From contig CANJCB010000042.1 of NCBI GenBank assembly GCA_947473305.1, positions 1-35,142 of the forward strand: a stretch of 35,142 nt of DNA, written 5' to 3'. Each line of letters starts with the position of its first letter. The stretch's first letter is position 1. The stretch is from Rhodospirillales bacterium (lineage in GTDB: Bacteria > Pseudomonadota > Alphaproteobacteria > ATCC43930 > CGMCC-115725). Position numbers and translations under genes: made by a program. This document shows positions 16,196 through 24,584 of this stretch, piece after piece. Below the pieces are notes generated by a model. That model was given only the letters and a program-made list of their open reading frames with translations. It was not told the DNA's origin and did no database searches.

Positions 16196-17281
16196 ATGGC
16201 GACCGTCACGCTCGATCATCTGCGCAAGGATTTCCCCGACGGCACCGTGGCGGTAGAGGATTTCTCCCTTCTCATCGAGGACGGTGAATTCCTGACGCTG
16301 CTCGGGCCTTCGGGCTGCGGCAAGACGACGACGCTTCGGATGATCGCCGGGCTTGAAACGCCGACCGGCGGCGCGATCCGCTTCGGCGACCGCCGCGTCG
16401 ACGATCTGGCGCCCGGCCAGCGCAATATCGCCATGGTCTTCCAGAGCTATGCGCTCTACCCGCATATGACGGTGCGGCAGAATCTCGAATATCCGCTGAA
16501 GAAGCATGGCGTTCCGCGCGAGGAACGGCGCAGGCGGGCCGACGAACTCGCGCTCATGCTGCAGATCGGTCCCCTCCTGGATCGCCGTCCGAAGCAGCTC
16601 TCCGGCGGCCAGCAGCAGCGGGTGGCCTTGGGCCGGGCCTTGATCCGCGATCCCGAGGTCTTCCTGCTGGACGAGCCCTTGAGCAATCTCGACGCGACCT
16701 TGCGCGCCCAGCTTCGCGCGGAGCTTATCCAGCTTCATCAGCGCATCGGCAAGACCATGGTCTATGTGACCCATGACCAGTTCGAGGCCATGACCATGTC
16801 GACCCGGATCGCCGTTCTCCACCAGGGCCGCCTTCAGCAGGTCGGCACGCCCGACGAGGTCTATCGCAGGCCCGCCAACCGTTTCGTCGCGTCTTTCGTT
16901 GGCACGCCCGCGATGAATTTCCTGACGGGCGAGATCGCGGGCGAGGGCGACCGGATCGCTATCGCCGGTGTCACCACGCCGGTCTCCCTGCCGCCCGAAC
17001 GCGCCGCGGCGCTGCGGGAACTGTCCCCGGCGCGCGACGTGATCGTGGGGCTGCGGCCCGAGGACATTCTCGTCGGCACCGGCGAGGCCTCGGCAACGAT
17101 TAAATTGGTGGAACCCCTCGGCCACGAGGCGCTCGTCTATCTCGACATCGGCGGCCAGAGCGTGATCAGCCGGGCGAGCAGCGAGATGTCGCTTCGGGCC
17201 AAGGAGAGCACGGCAATCGATTTCCGTGCCGCCCGCCTTCATCTCTTCGACCCGGCCTCCGGTCGCAGACTCGACTGTTGA
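16196..17281 (+). CDS. CUT1 ABC transporter ATPase (MalK/UgpC-like)
   Basis: The 361-aa ATPase has Walker A GPSGCGKTT (37-45), the Q-loop VFQSYALYPHMTV (81-93), signature [15 protein letters not shown] (135-149), Walker B VFLLDEPLSNLDA (155-167) and the switch His193 (THD). A TOBE/OB-type regulatory domain follows (about 240-361, with GLRPEDI), as in MalK and UgpC. It energises the two preceding permeases and closes the operon. The next gene begins 88 bp later behind a palindrome and probably has its own control. Confidence 0.94.
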   Translation: MATVTLDHLRKDFPDGTVAVEDFSLLIEDGEFLTLLGPSGCGKTTTLRMIAGLETPTGGAIRFGDRRVDDLAPGQRNIAMVFQSYALYPHMTVRQNLEYPLKKHGVPREERRRRADELALMLQIGPLLDRRPKQLSGGQQQRVALGRALIRDPEVFLLDEPLSNLDATLRAQLRAELIQLHQRIGKTMVYVTHDQFEAMTMSTRIAVLHQGRLQQVGTPDEVYRRPANRFVASFVGTPAMNFLTGEIAGEGDRIAIAGVTTPVSLPPERAAALRELSPARDVIVGLRPEDILVGTGEASATIKLVEPLGHEALVYLDIGGQSVISRASSEMSLRAKESTAIDFRAARLHLFDPASGRRLDC

Positions 17282-17329
17282 GCGGATCGGGGGACCTTCA
17301 AGAGGGTGCTCCGTCGCACCGACTTGCGC

Positions 17330-17346
17330 TATCCTGTGACAGGATA
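17330..17346 (+). promoter_or_regulatory. Perfect 17-bp palindrome before the oxygenase operon
   Basis: TATCCTGTGACAGGATA has perfect 7-bp arms around TGA. It lies 23 bp before the preferred ATG (17370) of the PhyH-like gene. It does not match the alphaproteobacterial LexA site (GTTC-N7-GTTC). It is probably an operator for an unidentified repressor and suggests that transcription of the oxygenase genes starts here. Confidence 0.6.
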
Positions 17347-17369
17347 TGGCCAAGAAGTCGGAGGTCGTG

Positions 17370-18188
17370 ATGGGCAAGGCGCTTTCAGAGACGGAGATTC
17401 AGCAATTCCGCAGCGAGGGCTGGCTGGCTCCCTATCGCGCCATGGAGACGGCCGATGCGCGGCGATGTTTCGACAAGATCGAAAGTTTCGAGGAGGAATA
17501 TGGCCGGCAAGCCAATGTCTTGCTGCGGCTGAAAAGCCATATCGTTCTCCCCTGGATCGCCGAGCTTGCGCGGAAAAAGGAGATCCTGGATGTCGTCGAG
17601 GACTTGATCGGGCCGAATATCCGGCTCTTCGCCTCGTCGATCTTCAGCAAGGCCGGACTGAGCCGTTCCTATGTTTCCTGGCATCAGGATTCGGCCTACT
17701 TCGGGCTCACCCCGCATGAGGAGATAACCGCCTGGGTCGCCTTCTCCGAGAGCAATGTCGCCAATGGCTGCCTGCGTGTGCTGCCGGGCTCGCATCTGGG
17801 AGACAACCGCGCGCATATCGAGACTTTCGCCAAGGACAACATGCTCGGGCGCGGCCAGACCATCACGGAGATCGACGAGGCCAGGGCCGTGAATCTCGAA
17901 CTCAAAGCTGGCGAGTTCTCGGTCCATCACGAGAAAATGGCCCATAGCTCGCGGGTGAACACGACGCCGGACCGGCGCATCGGCTTTGCCTTCTTCTATA
18001 TTCCGACCCATGTGCGTTCGGTCAGCCACCGCCAATCCTCGCTGCTGGTTCGCGGCGTCGACACCCACGGCCATTGGGACGACGATATCGAGCCGAAAGC
18101 CGAGATGGAGCCCAGGGCGCTGGCCTCCCTGGAGGCCATCCTCCATGGCTATCGGGACGGCGAGCTTAAGCAGGCCGCAGCCACCTAG
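17370..18188 (+). CDS. Phytanoyl-CoA dioxygenase (PhyH)-family Fe(II)/2-oxoglutarate enzyme
   Basis: The 272-aa enzyme has the iron ligands His105 and Asp107 in SWHQDSAYFGL and the distal His192 in HHEKMAHSSRVN. The following Arg residues in TPDRRIGFAF bind 2-oxoglutarate. The central GCLRVLPGSH segment is a family marker. The family hydroxylates small molecules such as phytanoyl-CoA, ectoine and natural-product intermediates. The ATG at 17370 has GGAGG five bases upstream. An earlier in-frame ATG at 17346 overlaps the palindrome and lacks a ribosome binding site. A 135-bp gap separates it from the next oxygenase gene. Substrate unknown. Confidence 0.9.
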   Translation: MGKALSETEIQQFRSEGWLAPYRAMETADARRCFDKIESFEEEYGRQANVLLRLKSHIVLPWIAELARKKEILDVVEDLIGPNIRLFASSIFSKAGLSRSYVSWHQDSAYFGLTPHEEITAWVAFSESNVANGCLRVLPGSHLGDNRAHIETFAKDNMLGRGQTITEIDEARAVNLELKAGEFSVHHEKMAHSSRVNTTPDRRIGFAFFYIPTHVRSVSHRQSSLLVRGVDTHGHWDDDIEPKAEMEPRALASLEAILHGYRDGELKQAAAT

Positions 18189-18323
18189 CCGCTGTTCCGC
18201 CGGACCCCCATCTAGGCCTCTGACAGCAAGGATCGGAGTTTTCCGCGCCCGGATCCGTTGCAGGATTCCGGGAATTGGCGGGGAATTGGCGGGAAGCTGG
18301 TGGGAGTGGAGGGGAGATCTGGG

Positions 18324-19034
18324 GTGGAAAATATCGGCGATCGCTTGGATGGGATCGATTGGCAGGTCGTGAGCGCCGAACTGGACGACCAGGGCTGGGC
18401 GCTTCTGCCCGGTCTGATGAACGAGGCCGACTGCGGGCAAGTCGTTACGCTCTATGGGCAGCAGGATCTCTTCCGAAGCCATGTGGTCATGGCACGCCAT
18501 GGCTTCGGCAAAGGTGAATATCGCTACTTCGCCTATCCTCTGCCTGCCCTGGTGCAGGAATTCCGGACGGCGCTCTATCCTCATCTGGCGCCCGTCGCCA
18601 ATCGCTGGCAGCGGAGGATGGGTATCGACACGAGCTTTCCGATGGATCACACCGCTTTCCTGAAGCGCTGCCATGCCGCCGGGCAGACGCGGCCGACGCC
18701 GCTGCTGCTCCGATACGGCGCGGGCGACTACAACTGCCTCCACCAGGATCTTTACGGAGAGCATGTGTTTCCGCTGCAGGCGACGGTCCTTCTCTCCGAG
18801 CCGGGGCGCGAGTTCTCGGGCGGCGAATTTGTGGTCACGGAGCAGCGCCCCCGCATGCAGTCCCGGGCGGAAGTCGTCCCCTTGGCCAAGGGCGACGCGG
18901 TGATATTCGCGGTCAACGGCCGGCCCCGGACCGGCAACCGGGGCGATTATCGTGTCACCCTGCGCCACGGCGTCAGCACCTTGAGGTCGGGACAGCGGCA
19001 TACGCTGGGGATCATCTTCCACGATGCAGCCTGA
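18324..19034 (+). CDS. 2OG-Fe(II) oxygenase, prolyl-hydroxylase-like, uncharacterised family (COG3826-like)
   Basis: The 236-aa protein starts at GTG 18324 behind GGAGGGGAG; upstream in-frame codons give an unlikely Gly-rich leader. Conserved features are YFAYPLPALVQEFRTALYPHLAPVANRW, the metal motif HQD within NCLHQDLYGEHVFPLQ, the distal His in LRHGVSTL, and the Arg in GQRHTLGIIFHDA. This matches a conserved bacterial family of 2OG-Fe(II) oxygenases of unknown substrate, distantly related to prolyl 4-hydroxylases (recognition from memory). Its last 11 bases overlap the alkB start, which implies co-translation and perhaps a joint role in nucleic-acid or protein repair (inference). Confidence 0.82.
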   Translation: MENIGDRLDGIDWQVVSAELDDQGWALLPGLMNEADCGQVVTLYGQQDLFRSHVVMARHGFGKGEYRYFAYPLPALVQEFRTALYPHLAPVANRWQRRMGIDTSFPMDHTAFLKRCHAAGQTRPTPLLLRYGAGDYNCLHQDLYGEHVFPLQATVLLSEPGREFSGGEFVVTEQRPRMQSRAEVVPLAKGDAVIFAVNGRPRTGNRGDYRVTLRHGVSTLRSGQRHTLGIIFHDAA

Positions 19035-19665
19035 TCTCTTCGCCGAAGATCGCAGCCGCTTGGAGCTTGATCCCGGCGCCTTCCTGCTCGGCGGCTTCGC
19101 GCTGGAAGAAGCGGCGGCCCTTCTGGAAGGCATCGAGGTTGTCCAGGCCGCAAGCCCCTTCCGTCAGATGGAGACGCCGGGTGGCCGGTCCATGTCGGTC
19201 GCCATGACGAATTGCGGCCCGGCGGGATGGACGACAAGCCGGCGTGGCTATCGCTATACGGACCGGGATCCCGAGACCGGCGCGCTTTGGCCGGCGATGC
19301 CGAAAGCTTTCGCGGAGGTGGCGCGACGTGCGGCCGCCGAGGCCGGATATGCCGCTTTCGAGCCCGATGCCTGCCTTGTGAACCGCTATGAGCCTGGCGC
19401 GCGGCTCTCCCTCCATCAGGACAGGGACGAGGTCGATAAGAGCGCCCCCATCGTTTCCCTGTCGCTCGGCCTGCCGGCGGTCTTTCTCTGGGGCGGGCAA
19501 ACGCGCCGCGAGCGGCCCCGCCGTCTCATGCTCCACCATGGCGATGCGGTGGTTTGGGGCGGGCCTTCGCGCCTGACCTTCCACGGGATCGATATCTTGG
19601 CGTCGGGCGACCACGCCGTCACCGGCCCCTTGCGCTACAATCTCACCCTTCGCAAGGCGCGATAG
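19024..19665 (+). CDS. alkB: AlkB, Fe(II)/2-oxoglutarate DNA/RNA alkylation-damage demethylase
   Basis: The 213-aa protein is close in length to E. coli AlkB (216 aa), and every key residue falls at the same number: His131 and Asp133 in LSLHQDRDE, His187 in LTFHGID, and Arg204 and Arg210 in RYNLTLRKA. AlkB oxidatively removes methyl groups from 1-methyladenine and 3-methylcytosine in DNA and RNA, releasing formaldehyde. NRYEPGARLSLHQD and GDAVVWGGPSRL are family signatures. The ATG overlaps the preceding oxygenase gene by 11 bp. In E. coli alkB follows ada. No ada or alkA homologue lies here; the partners are other 2OG oxygenases. Confidence 0.96.
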   Translation: MQPDLFAEDRSRLELDPGAFLLGGFALEEAAALLEGIEVVQAASPFRQMETPGGRSMSVAMTNCGPAGWTTSRRGYRYTDRDPETGALWPAMPKAFAEVARRAAAEAGYAAFEPDACLVNRYEPGARLSLHQDRDEVDKSAPIVSLSLGLPAVFLWGGQTRRERPRRLMLHHGDAVVWGGPSRLTFHGIDILASGDHAVTGPLRYNLTLRKAR

Positions 19666-19691
19666 GGCTGCAAGCGGCGGGAGGAAACCAC

Positions 19692-20360
19692 ATGTTCTCC
19701 GTGATCTTCGAAGTCCATCCGCGAACCGAGCAATGGGATGCCTATCTTGACACCGCCAAGATGCTGCGGCCCGAGTTGGAAGCGGTCGAGGGCTTCGTCG
19801 ACAACATCCGCTACCGGAGCCTGACCCGGGAGGGATGGGTCCTGTCGCTCTCGGGCTGGCGCGACGAGAAATCCCTGGTCCGCTGGCGCACTCGGATGCG
19901 GCATCACGAGGCCCAGGAAAAGGGCCGTGCGGAAATCTTCGGGGATTATCACCTGAGGGTGGGGCAAGTGACCCTGGATACCAGGGTTCCCGAGGGGCAC
20001 TCCCTGGTCGAACAGCGTCTCGACGAAACCGAGGCGGGCGAGGCCACGGCAGTGACTCTGATCGCCGCGAGGCGTCCGGGCGATGGGGCGACCGCCGAAG
20101 ACCTGGGCCGATATCTGGGCCTCGATAAAGCGGCCAAGGGTCTGGTCGGCTGGGACGTCTTCGACGCGGTCCTGACACCGGGCGACCTGCTGCTGCTGCT
20201 ATCCTGGCAGGATCGCGCCGCCGCCGAGCATCACCGGGGCAAGGTCAAGCCGCCTCCGGACGCCCGGCTGCGCCACGTCCGGGTCATCCGCGACTACGGG
20301 ATGTTCGACCGCCGCGAGGCTCCCCAGTATTACCCGGAGGCCCCGCGCCGGTCGTCCTGA
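19692..20360 (+). CDS. Antibiotic-biosynthesis-monooxygenase (ABM)-like protein with two domains
   Basis: The 222-aa cytosolic protein has an N-terminal ferredoxin-like ABM domain (about 1-100: MFSVIFEVHPRTEQWDAYLD, GFVDNIRYRSL, GWVLSLSGWRDEKSLVRWR) and a second, weaker copy (about 115-215: AVTLIAARRPG, GLVGWDVFDAV, LLLLLSWQD). The family covers small cofactor-free monooxygenases and haem-degrading or stress proteins. GAGGAAACC precedes the ATG at 19692, 26 bp after alkB, so it probably belongs to the same operon. It converges on the next leftward gene with a 9-bp gap. Function is not predictable beyond the fold. Confidence 0.82.
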   Translation: MFSVIFEVHPRTEQWDAYLDTAKMLRPELEAVEGFVDNIRYRSLTREGWVLSLSGWRDEKSLVRWRTRMRHHEAQEKGRAEIFGDYHLRVGQVTLDTRVPEGHSLVEQRLDETEAGEATAVTLIAARRPGDGATAEDLGRYLGLDKAAKGLVGWDVFDAVLTPGDLLLLLSWQDRAAAEHHRGKVKPPPDARLRHVRVIRDYGMFDRREAPQYYPEAPRRSS

Positions 20361-20369
20361 GGACGCCGG

Positions 20370-21212
20370 CTAGAACTTGACGCCGGCCGGAAGTTTCTCG
20401 ACGGGCAGGCCCGACTTCGCGATGGCCTCGGTGATGACCGTCTGGGCGCGGCCCGATTGGTGGTATTCCACCGACCACTTCTGGGCAAAGGCGGCGAAGC
20501 GGCCGTCGGCGTCCTTGGTGGCCCCGCCGCCCGAGGGGGCGGTCTGGACCGGCTGGAGCAGCATCAGCTTGCCCGTATTGGGTGCCTTGGTGCTGGCATC
20601 AAGGCCGATCAGCAGCGAGGTCACCAGCGCCTGGGACCGGCCGGACTGCACGTCGAGAGCGGCCTCTGCCAAGGTGCGATGTCCCCGGAACTTCGCGTTC
20701 TTCATGACGGCCTTGGCGGCTTCCTCGTCGGTCGTTCCCATGATCGTCGCGATATTGACCGTGTCCTTGTCGTAATCGGCCCATTTGTCGCCCGGATTGA
20801 AGTTGGCGGCGTTGAGCGCGACCACCGGCACTGAATAGAGCGGGCCGAACATGGCGACCGCCTTGCGCCGCTCCTCGCTGTCGGTCATGCCGAAGAAGAC
20901 GTCGACATTGCCGGCCTGGATGTCGAGCACGATGGTCGCCCAGGTCGATTGCACATAGGAGATCTTGATCTCGCCACCCATCTCCTTGCTGAGTGCTGCG
21001 GCCAGATCCTTGCCCATCTGGATTGCCAACCCCTCCTGCTCGCCATTGAGCAGATATTGATAGGGAGGCCGATTCGGGATGAGACCCACCTTCAGGGTTT
21101 TCTGCGACGAGATCTTGTCCCAGCTGGACGCGACCTGTTGGGCGGCGGCGGGTTGCGCGAGCCCGGCAAAAGCCAGGATAGCCGCCAGGGCGGCGAGTTT
21201 TTTCAGTCCCAT
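20370..21212 (-). CDS. Family 3 ABC substrate-binding protein, orphan paralogue A
   Basis: The 280-aa secreted periplasmic protein has a signal peptide (MGLKKLAALAAILAFAGLAQPAAA) and then an amino-acid-type family 3 fold: LKVGLIPNRPPYQYLLNGEQEGLAIQMGKDLA, VDVFFGMTDSEERRKAVAMFGPLY, and IMGTTDEEAAK. It shares length and several blocks with the protein at 25806-26648: VGxIPNRxPYQ, MGTTDExAAK, PSGGGxxKDxDGRF and the terminal PAGVKF. The PSGGG loop and fixed C-terminus mark a distinct subfamily. GGGAG lies upstream of the ATG. No permease or ATPase is adjacent. It is divergent from an IclR gene and near aminotransferase and CoA-transferase genes. Confidence 0.9.
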   Translation of the reverse strand: MGLKKLAALAAILAFAGLAQPAAAQQVASSWDKISSQKTLKVGLIPNRPPYQYLLNGEQEGLAIQMGKDLAAALSKEMGGEIKISYVQSTWATIVLDIQAGNVDVFFGMTDSEERRKAVAMFGPLYSVPVVALNAANFNPGDKWADYDKDTVNIATIMGTTDEEAAKAVMKNAKFRGHRTLAEAALDVQSGRSQALVTSLLIGLDASTKAPNTGKLMLLQPVQTAPSGGGATKDADGRFAAFAQKWSVEYHQSGRAQTVITEAIAKSGLPVEKLPAGVKF

Positions 21213-21307
21213 CGTGAATCTCCCAAAAGAGGTGCGGCCATTTTTATAGGTTCGAAAAGTCGGGTTTTTGTTTGCAGGTCCGACGCACTTCTATATGCAG
21301 GCCGGTC
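21213..21307. promoter_or_regulatory. Divergent promoter region between binding protein A and IclR 3
   Basis: This 95-bp gap must hold promoters for both flanking genes. On the minus strand TATAAAAAT is a reasonable -10 region for the binding protein. The minus strand also reads CATATAGAAGTG and then GCAAACAAAAA, which loosely resemble the CATAGAA and CAAAACAAG parts of the shared boxes at 23528-23559 and 26694-26724. Confidence 0.4.
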
Positions 21308-22120
21308 ATGAACGAGACCGATCCTCTCCATAAGAATCACGCCAGCTATTTCGTCCCCGGTTTGCAGCGGGGCCTGCGCGTCTTGGAAGTCATCGCGGCG
21401 GCGCGCCGCCCGATGACCGTCTCGGAAATCGCATCGAAGCTGAAGCTTTCGCGATCCTCGGTTTTCCGGCTGGTCTATACGCTCCAGCTCACCGGCTTCC
21501 TGGAACCCATCGAGGACGCGAAGGTTTTCACGCTCGGCGCGCGGGTGCTGAACATCGGTTTTGCCTATCTGGCGTCCAAGGACATCATCGAGGTGGCGCG
21601 GGCGGATCTGGAAACTCTGCGCAACAACACGAATGTCTCCGCCCATCTGGCGATTCGCGACACCCGGGAGGTGCTCTACCTGAGTTGCATCCAGACCCGC
21701 TCGGGCTTCCTCAGCAACATGAACGTCGGTGCGCGGATTCCCGCCTATGCGACGCCCATGGGGTGGTTTCTGTTGTCGGATCTTTCCAACCGCGAGATCG
21801 CGACGCTCTTCGAGGGACAGGTCTTCGAGACTCTGACGGATCAGACGCCCCGGGACCTGGGCAGTCTCAGCCAGCGGATCGCCGAGGGCATCGGCAAGGG
21901 CTGCATCATCAGCCATGGCATCATGGAAGCGGGGGGCAGTTCTATCGCGGCTCCCGTTTTCGATAAATCCGGCCGTGTGGTGGCGGCGATCGATGTGTCG
22001 GGACCCGACTCCGCCTTCGAGATGAGCGAGCTTCAGTCCCGCTATGTGAACGAGGTCCTGAAGGCCGCCGCCAGCATCTCGGCCAGGCTGGGTCATAATC
22101 CGGGCTTCACTGCCGGCTGA
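21308..22120 (+). CDS. IclR-family transcriptional regulator 3
   Basis: The 270-aa regulator has an N-terminal winged helix-turn-helix (about 17-70: PMTVSEIASKLKLSRSSVFRLVYTL) and a C-terminal effector domain (about 90-265, with GARIPAYATPMGWFLLSDL and GGSSIAAPVFDKSGRVVAAIDVSG). The ATG at 21308 gives the normal N-terminus; an earlier in-frame start adds unrelated residues. It is divergent from binding protein A and convergent with the aminotransferase. As the only regulator among these genes, it is the natural candidate to bind the shared boxes at 23528 and 26694 (inference). Confidence 0.92.
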   Translation: MNETDPLHKNHASYFVPGLQRGLRVLEVIAAARRPMTVSEIASKLKLSRSSVFRLVYTLQLTGFLEPIEDAKVFTLGARVLNIGFAYLASKDIIEVARADLETLRNNTNVSAHLAIRDTREVLYLSCIQTRSGFLSNMNVGARIPAYATPMGWFLLSDLSNREIATLFEGQVFETLTDQTPRDLGSLSQRIAEGIGKGCIISHGIMEAGGSSIAAPVFDKSGRVVAAIDVSGPDSAFEMSELQSRYVNEVLKAAASISARLGHNPGFTAG

Positions 22121-22149
22121 GGCCATTTTTCAGACGAATGGACTTTGCG

Positions 22150-23496
22150 TCATGCCGCCTTGGCGACGGCGGTCAGCGAGGGTTCTATCGCGCGCTGCAG
22201 CTTGTCGATCATTTCGTCGATTTCGCTCTGGCCGACGATATAGGGCGGCGCCACCAGCACATGGTCGCCGTTCCGCCCATCGGCGCTGCCTGAGGACGGA
22301 TAGCAGATGAGGCCCAATTCCTGCGCCTTCGTCTTGATCCGGCCGGCAAGATTGAGCGAGGCGTCGAAAGGCCGCTTGGTCGCGCGGTCGGCGACCAGCT
22401 CGACGCTCCAGAAGAGGCCCCGGCCCCGGATGTCGCCGACATTGGGATGATTGCCGAACTGGCTCCGCAGCAATTCCTCGACCACGGCGCCCTGGGTCTT
22501 CACCCGCCCGATGAGCTGCTCCTCCTCGAAGGCGTCGAGGACGGCGAGCGAGCCGGCGCAGCCCACCACATGGCTCATATAGGTATGGCCATGGGCGAGC
22601 TGACCCGTGCCGTCGATGATCGGCTGTATCACGGAGGCCTTGGCGAGGAGGGCGCCGATCGGCTGATAGCCGGCGCCGAGGCCCTTGGCGATGGTGATGA
22701 TATCGGGCGTCACCCCTTCCGCCTCAGAGGCGAAGAGCGTGCCGGTCCGGCCCATGCCGCACATGACCTCGTCGGCGATGAAAAGCACGCCATATTTGTC
22801 GCAGATCTCGCGGATGCGCTTGAAGTAGCCGGGAGCCGCCGTCGCAGACCCAAGGGTTGCACCCACCACGGGCTCCGCGATGAAGGCGGCGACCGTCTCC
22901 GGCCCCAGCTCTTCGATAGCGGTCTGAAGTTCGTTCGCCATGCGCAGCCCGTAGGCTTCCAGGCTTTCGCCCGCTTCCTGGCCGCGATAGGCGTGGCAGG
23001 GCGAAATTAGCGCGGTTTTCATCAGCAGGGGCTCGTAGATCGCCCGCCGCCCGGGATGGCCGCCAATGCCGAGCGCGCCGATGGTATTGCCGTGATAGCT
23101 CATGCGCCGTGCGATGAAGCGGCTGCGCTGGGACTGCCCCGCCTCGACGAAATGCTGGCGGACGAGTTTCAGCGCCGCTTCCATGGCTTCGGAACCGCTG
23201 CCCACGAAAGCGACGCGGCCGCCGGCGAAACCTTCGGGCGCGAGCGAAATCAGGCGATCCGCCAGCCGTTCCGCGGGCTCTGATGTGAAGAAGGAGGTAT
23301 GCGCGAAGGCCAGGGTTCCGACCTGGCGCTGGATCGCCTCGATCACCCGGGGATGGCTGTGGCCGAGGCAGGAGACGGCCGCGCCGCCCGACGCGTCGAG
23401 ATAGCGCTTGCCCGCCTCATCGATCAGATAGCAGCCTTCGCCACGTACCACGAGAGCGGGAGTCTCGGCGATCTTGCGATGGAGAATGGAGCTCAT
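22150..23496 (-). CDS. Class III PLP-dependent aminotransferase
   Basis: The 448-aa cytosolic enzyme is of the omega-aminotransferase type. The PLP lysine is Lys271 in ITIAKGLGAGYQPIGA, and Asp242 in FIADEVMCGMGRTG contacts the pyridine nitrogen. GSGSEAMEAALKLVRQ (99-114) binds the cofactor phosphate, and SYHGNTIGALGIGG follows at about 133-146. Typical substrates of this class are omega-amino acids, diamines and beta-alanine-like compounds, with pyruvate or 2-oxoglutarate as acceptor. GAGGA precedes the ATG at 23496, and the shared box at 23528-23559 lies just upstream. Placement between binding-protein and CoA-transferase genes suggests deamination of an imported amine. Confidence 0.94.
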   Translation of the reverse strand: MSSILHRKIAETPALVVRGEGCYLIDEAGKRYLDASGGAAVSCLGHSHPRVIEAIQRQVGTLAFAHTSFFTSEPAERLADRLISLAPEGFAGGRVAFVGSGSEAMEAALKLVRQHFVEAGQSQRSRFIARRMSYHGNTIGALGIGGHPGRRAIYEPLLMKTALISPCHAYRGQEAGESLEAYGLRMANELQTAIEELGPETVAAFIAEPVVGATLGSATAAPGYFKRIREICDKYGVLFIADEVMCGMGRTGTLFASEAEGVTPDIITIAKGLGAGYQPIGALLAKASVIQPIIDGTGQLAHGHTYMSHVVGCAGSLAVLDAFEEEQLIGRVKTQGAVVEELLRSQFGNHPNVGDIRGRGLFWSVELVADRATKRPFDASLNLAGRIKTKAQELGLICYPSSGSADGRNGDHVLVAPPYIVGQSEIDEMIDKLQRAIEPSLTAVAKAA

Positions 23497-23527
23497 CTAA
23501 TCCTCGGGGCAATCCCAATTTTATTGA

Positions 23528-23559
23528 TATACAAAACATAGAACGGTATACAAAACAAG
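23528..23559. promoter_or_regulatory. Shared AT-rich operator box, copy 1
   Basis: The box begins TATACAAAACATAGAA and repeats TATACAAAACA 21 bp later, two helical turns, so it carries an internal direct repeat. Its first 16 bases are identical to those of copy 2 at 26694-26724, and most of the rest matches. It lies 32 bp upstream of the aminotransferase ATG, in the divergent gap before the SMP-30-like gene. Confidence 0.65.
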
Positions 23560-23663
23560 AGTTGGGGCCTGAAGCAAGGGGCTAATTGTGAGGTCCGATT
23601 TGCTGGACTTCTAAGCTTCCTCCATGGTGGCAGCGGGGTATTTTCTTGGGAACGCGAGGAGCC

Positions 23664-24560
23664 GTGACGCTGTCGCCGCCACAAGACATCGAGGCCGAGC
23701 TTTTTACCCGCTTGCCCGAAGATCTCCATTACCGGGGCGAGCCCAACGACTGGGTCAAAGCGACGCGGCCGGGACAGCGGCTCCATTCCTTCATAGAGGG
23801 GCCGTCCTTCGACGATCAGGGGCGGCTGTGGCTGGTCGATGTGCCCTATGGCAGGATTTTCCGGATCGATCCCGAAGGCACCTGGACCCTCGCCCATGCC
23901 TATGACGGCGAGCCCCATGGGCTGGCAAGGCTGCCTGACGGATGCTACGCGGTGGCGGATTACCGACACGGACTTCTGAAGCTCGATCCCGAGGCAGGCT
24001 CGGTCGAGACGATTTGCGGCCGGATCAATACGGAGCGCTTCCGGGGCCTGGGCGACCTGACGCGCGCGCCGAACGGCGATCTCTGGTTCACCGATCCCGG
24101 ACGCAGCAGCCTTACCGATCCCACAGGCCGGCTCTTCCGGCTGCGCCAGGGCGAGACGCGGCCGGAACTCATCTTGCAGAACATCCCCTATCCCAACGGC
24201 GTGGCGCTGGGGCCTGACGGCAAGCTTGTCTATCTTTCGGTGACCCGGGCCAATGCGATCTGGCGCTTCATGGCGGAGGCTCCCGATCCCGTCTATCCGA
24301 TGGTCGGGACCTATATCCAGCTTTCGGGCGGGCTCGGACCCGATGGGCTCGCGGTCGACCGCCACGGCCGGCTCGCGGTCGCCCATGCGCAGGCGGGACG
24401 GGCCTGGCTCTTCGACAAATGGGGCGATCCCATTGCCCGCATCCGCACGCCGGGGGGAAGCTGGACAACCAGCGTCGCCTTCACGCCGGATGGCTTGGGG
24501 CTGATGATCCTCGATGCGGAGACCGCTTCCATCTATCGCGTTGCCCTGCCGGCGGCTTGA
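23664..24560 (+). CDS. SMP-30/gluconolactonase-like beta-propeller hydrolase
   Basis: The protein is 298 aa when started at GTG 23664, which has GAGGA three bases upstream; TTG at 23646 would add six residues. The six-bladed propeller family uses one divalent metal. Its usual ligands are visible as Glu45 in FIEGPSFDDQGRLWLVD, Asn178 in IPYPNGVALGPDG and Asp227 in GGLGPDGLAVDRHGRL. NGDLWFTDPG is another family hallmark. Members hydrolyse sugar lactones and other lactones or esters. It ends 24 bp before the CoA-transferase, so the two probably share a transcript starting near the 23528 box. Substrate unknown. Confidence 0.9.
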   Translation: MTLSPPQDIEAELFTRLPEDLHYRGEPNDWVKATRPGQRLHSFIEGPSFDDQGRLWLVDVPYGRIFRIDPEGTWTLAHAYDGEPHGLARLPDGCYAVADYRHGLLKLDPEAGSVETICGRINTERFRGLGDLTRAPNGDLWFTDPGRSSLTDPTGRLFRLRQGETRPELILQNIPYPNGVALGPDGKLVYLSVTRANAIWRFMAEAPDPVYPMVGTYIQLSGGLGPDGLAVDRHGRLAVAHAQAGRAWLFDKWGDPIARIRTPGGSWTTSVAFTPDGLGLMILDAETASIYRVALPAA

Positions 24561-24584
24561 GCGGCGCTAACCCGAGGTACAACC

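Noticed and set aside
17385-19133. 582-codon minus-strand frame opposite the oxygenase genes
   Set aside because: It runs antisense across three well-supported enzymes with intact catalytic motifs, so it is a compositional artefact.
22121-22149. Short CCATT/AATGG inverted repeat as a bidirectional terminator
   Set aside because: The stem is only five base pairs with a long loop. Too weak to call.
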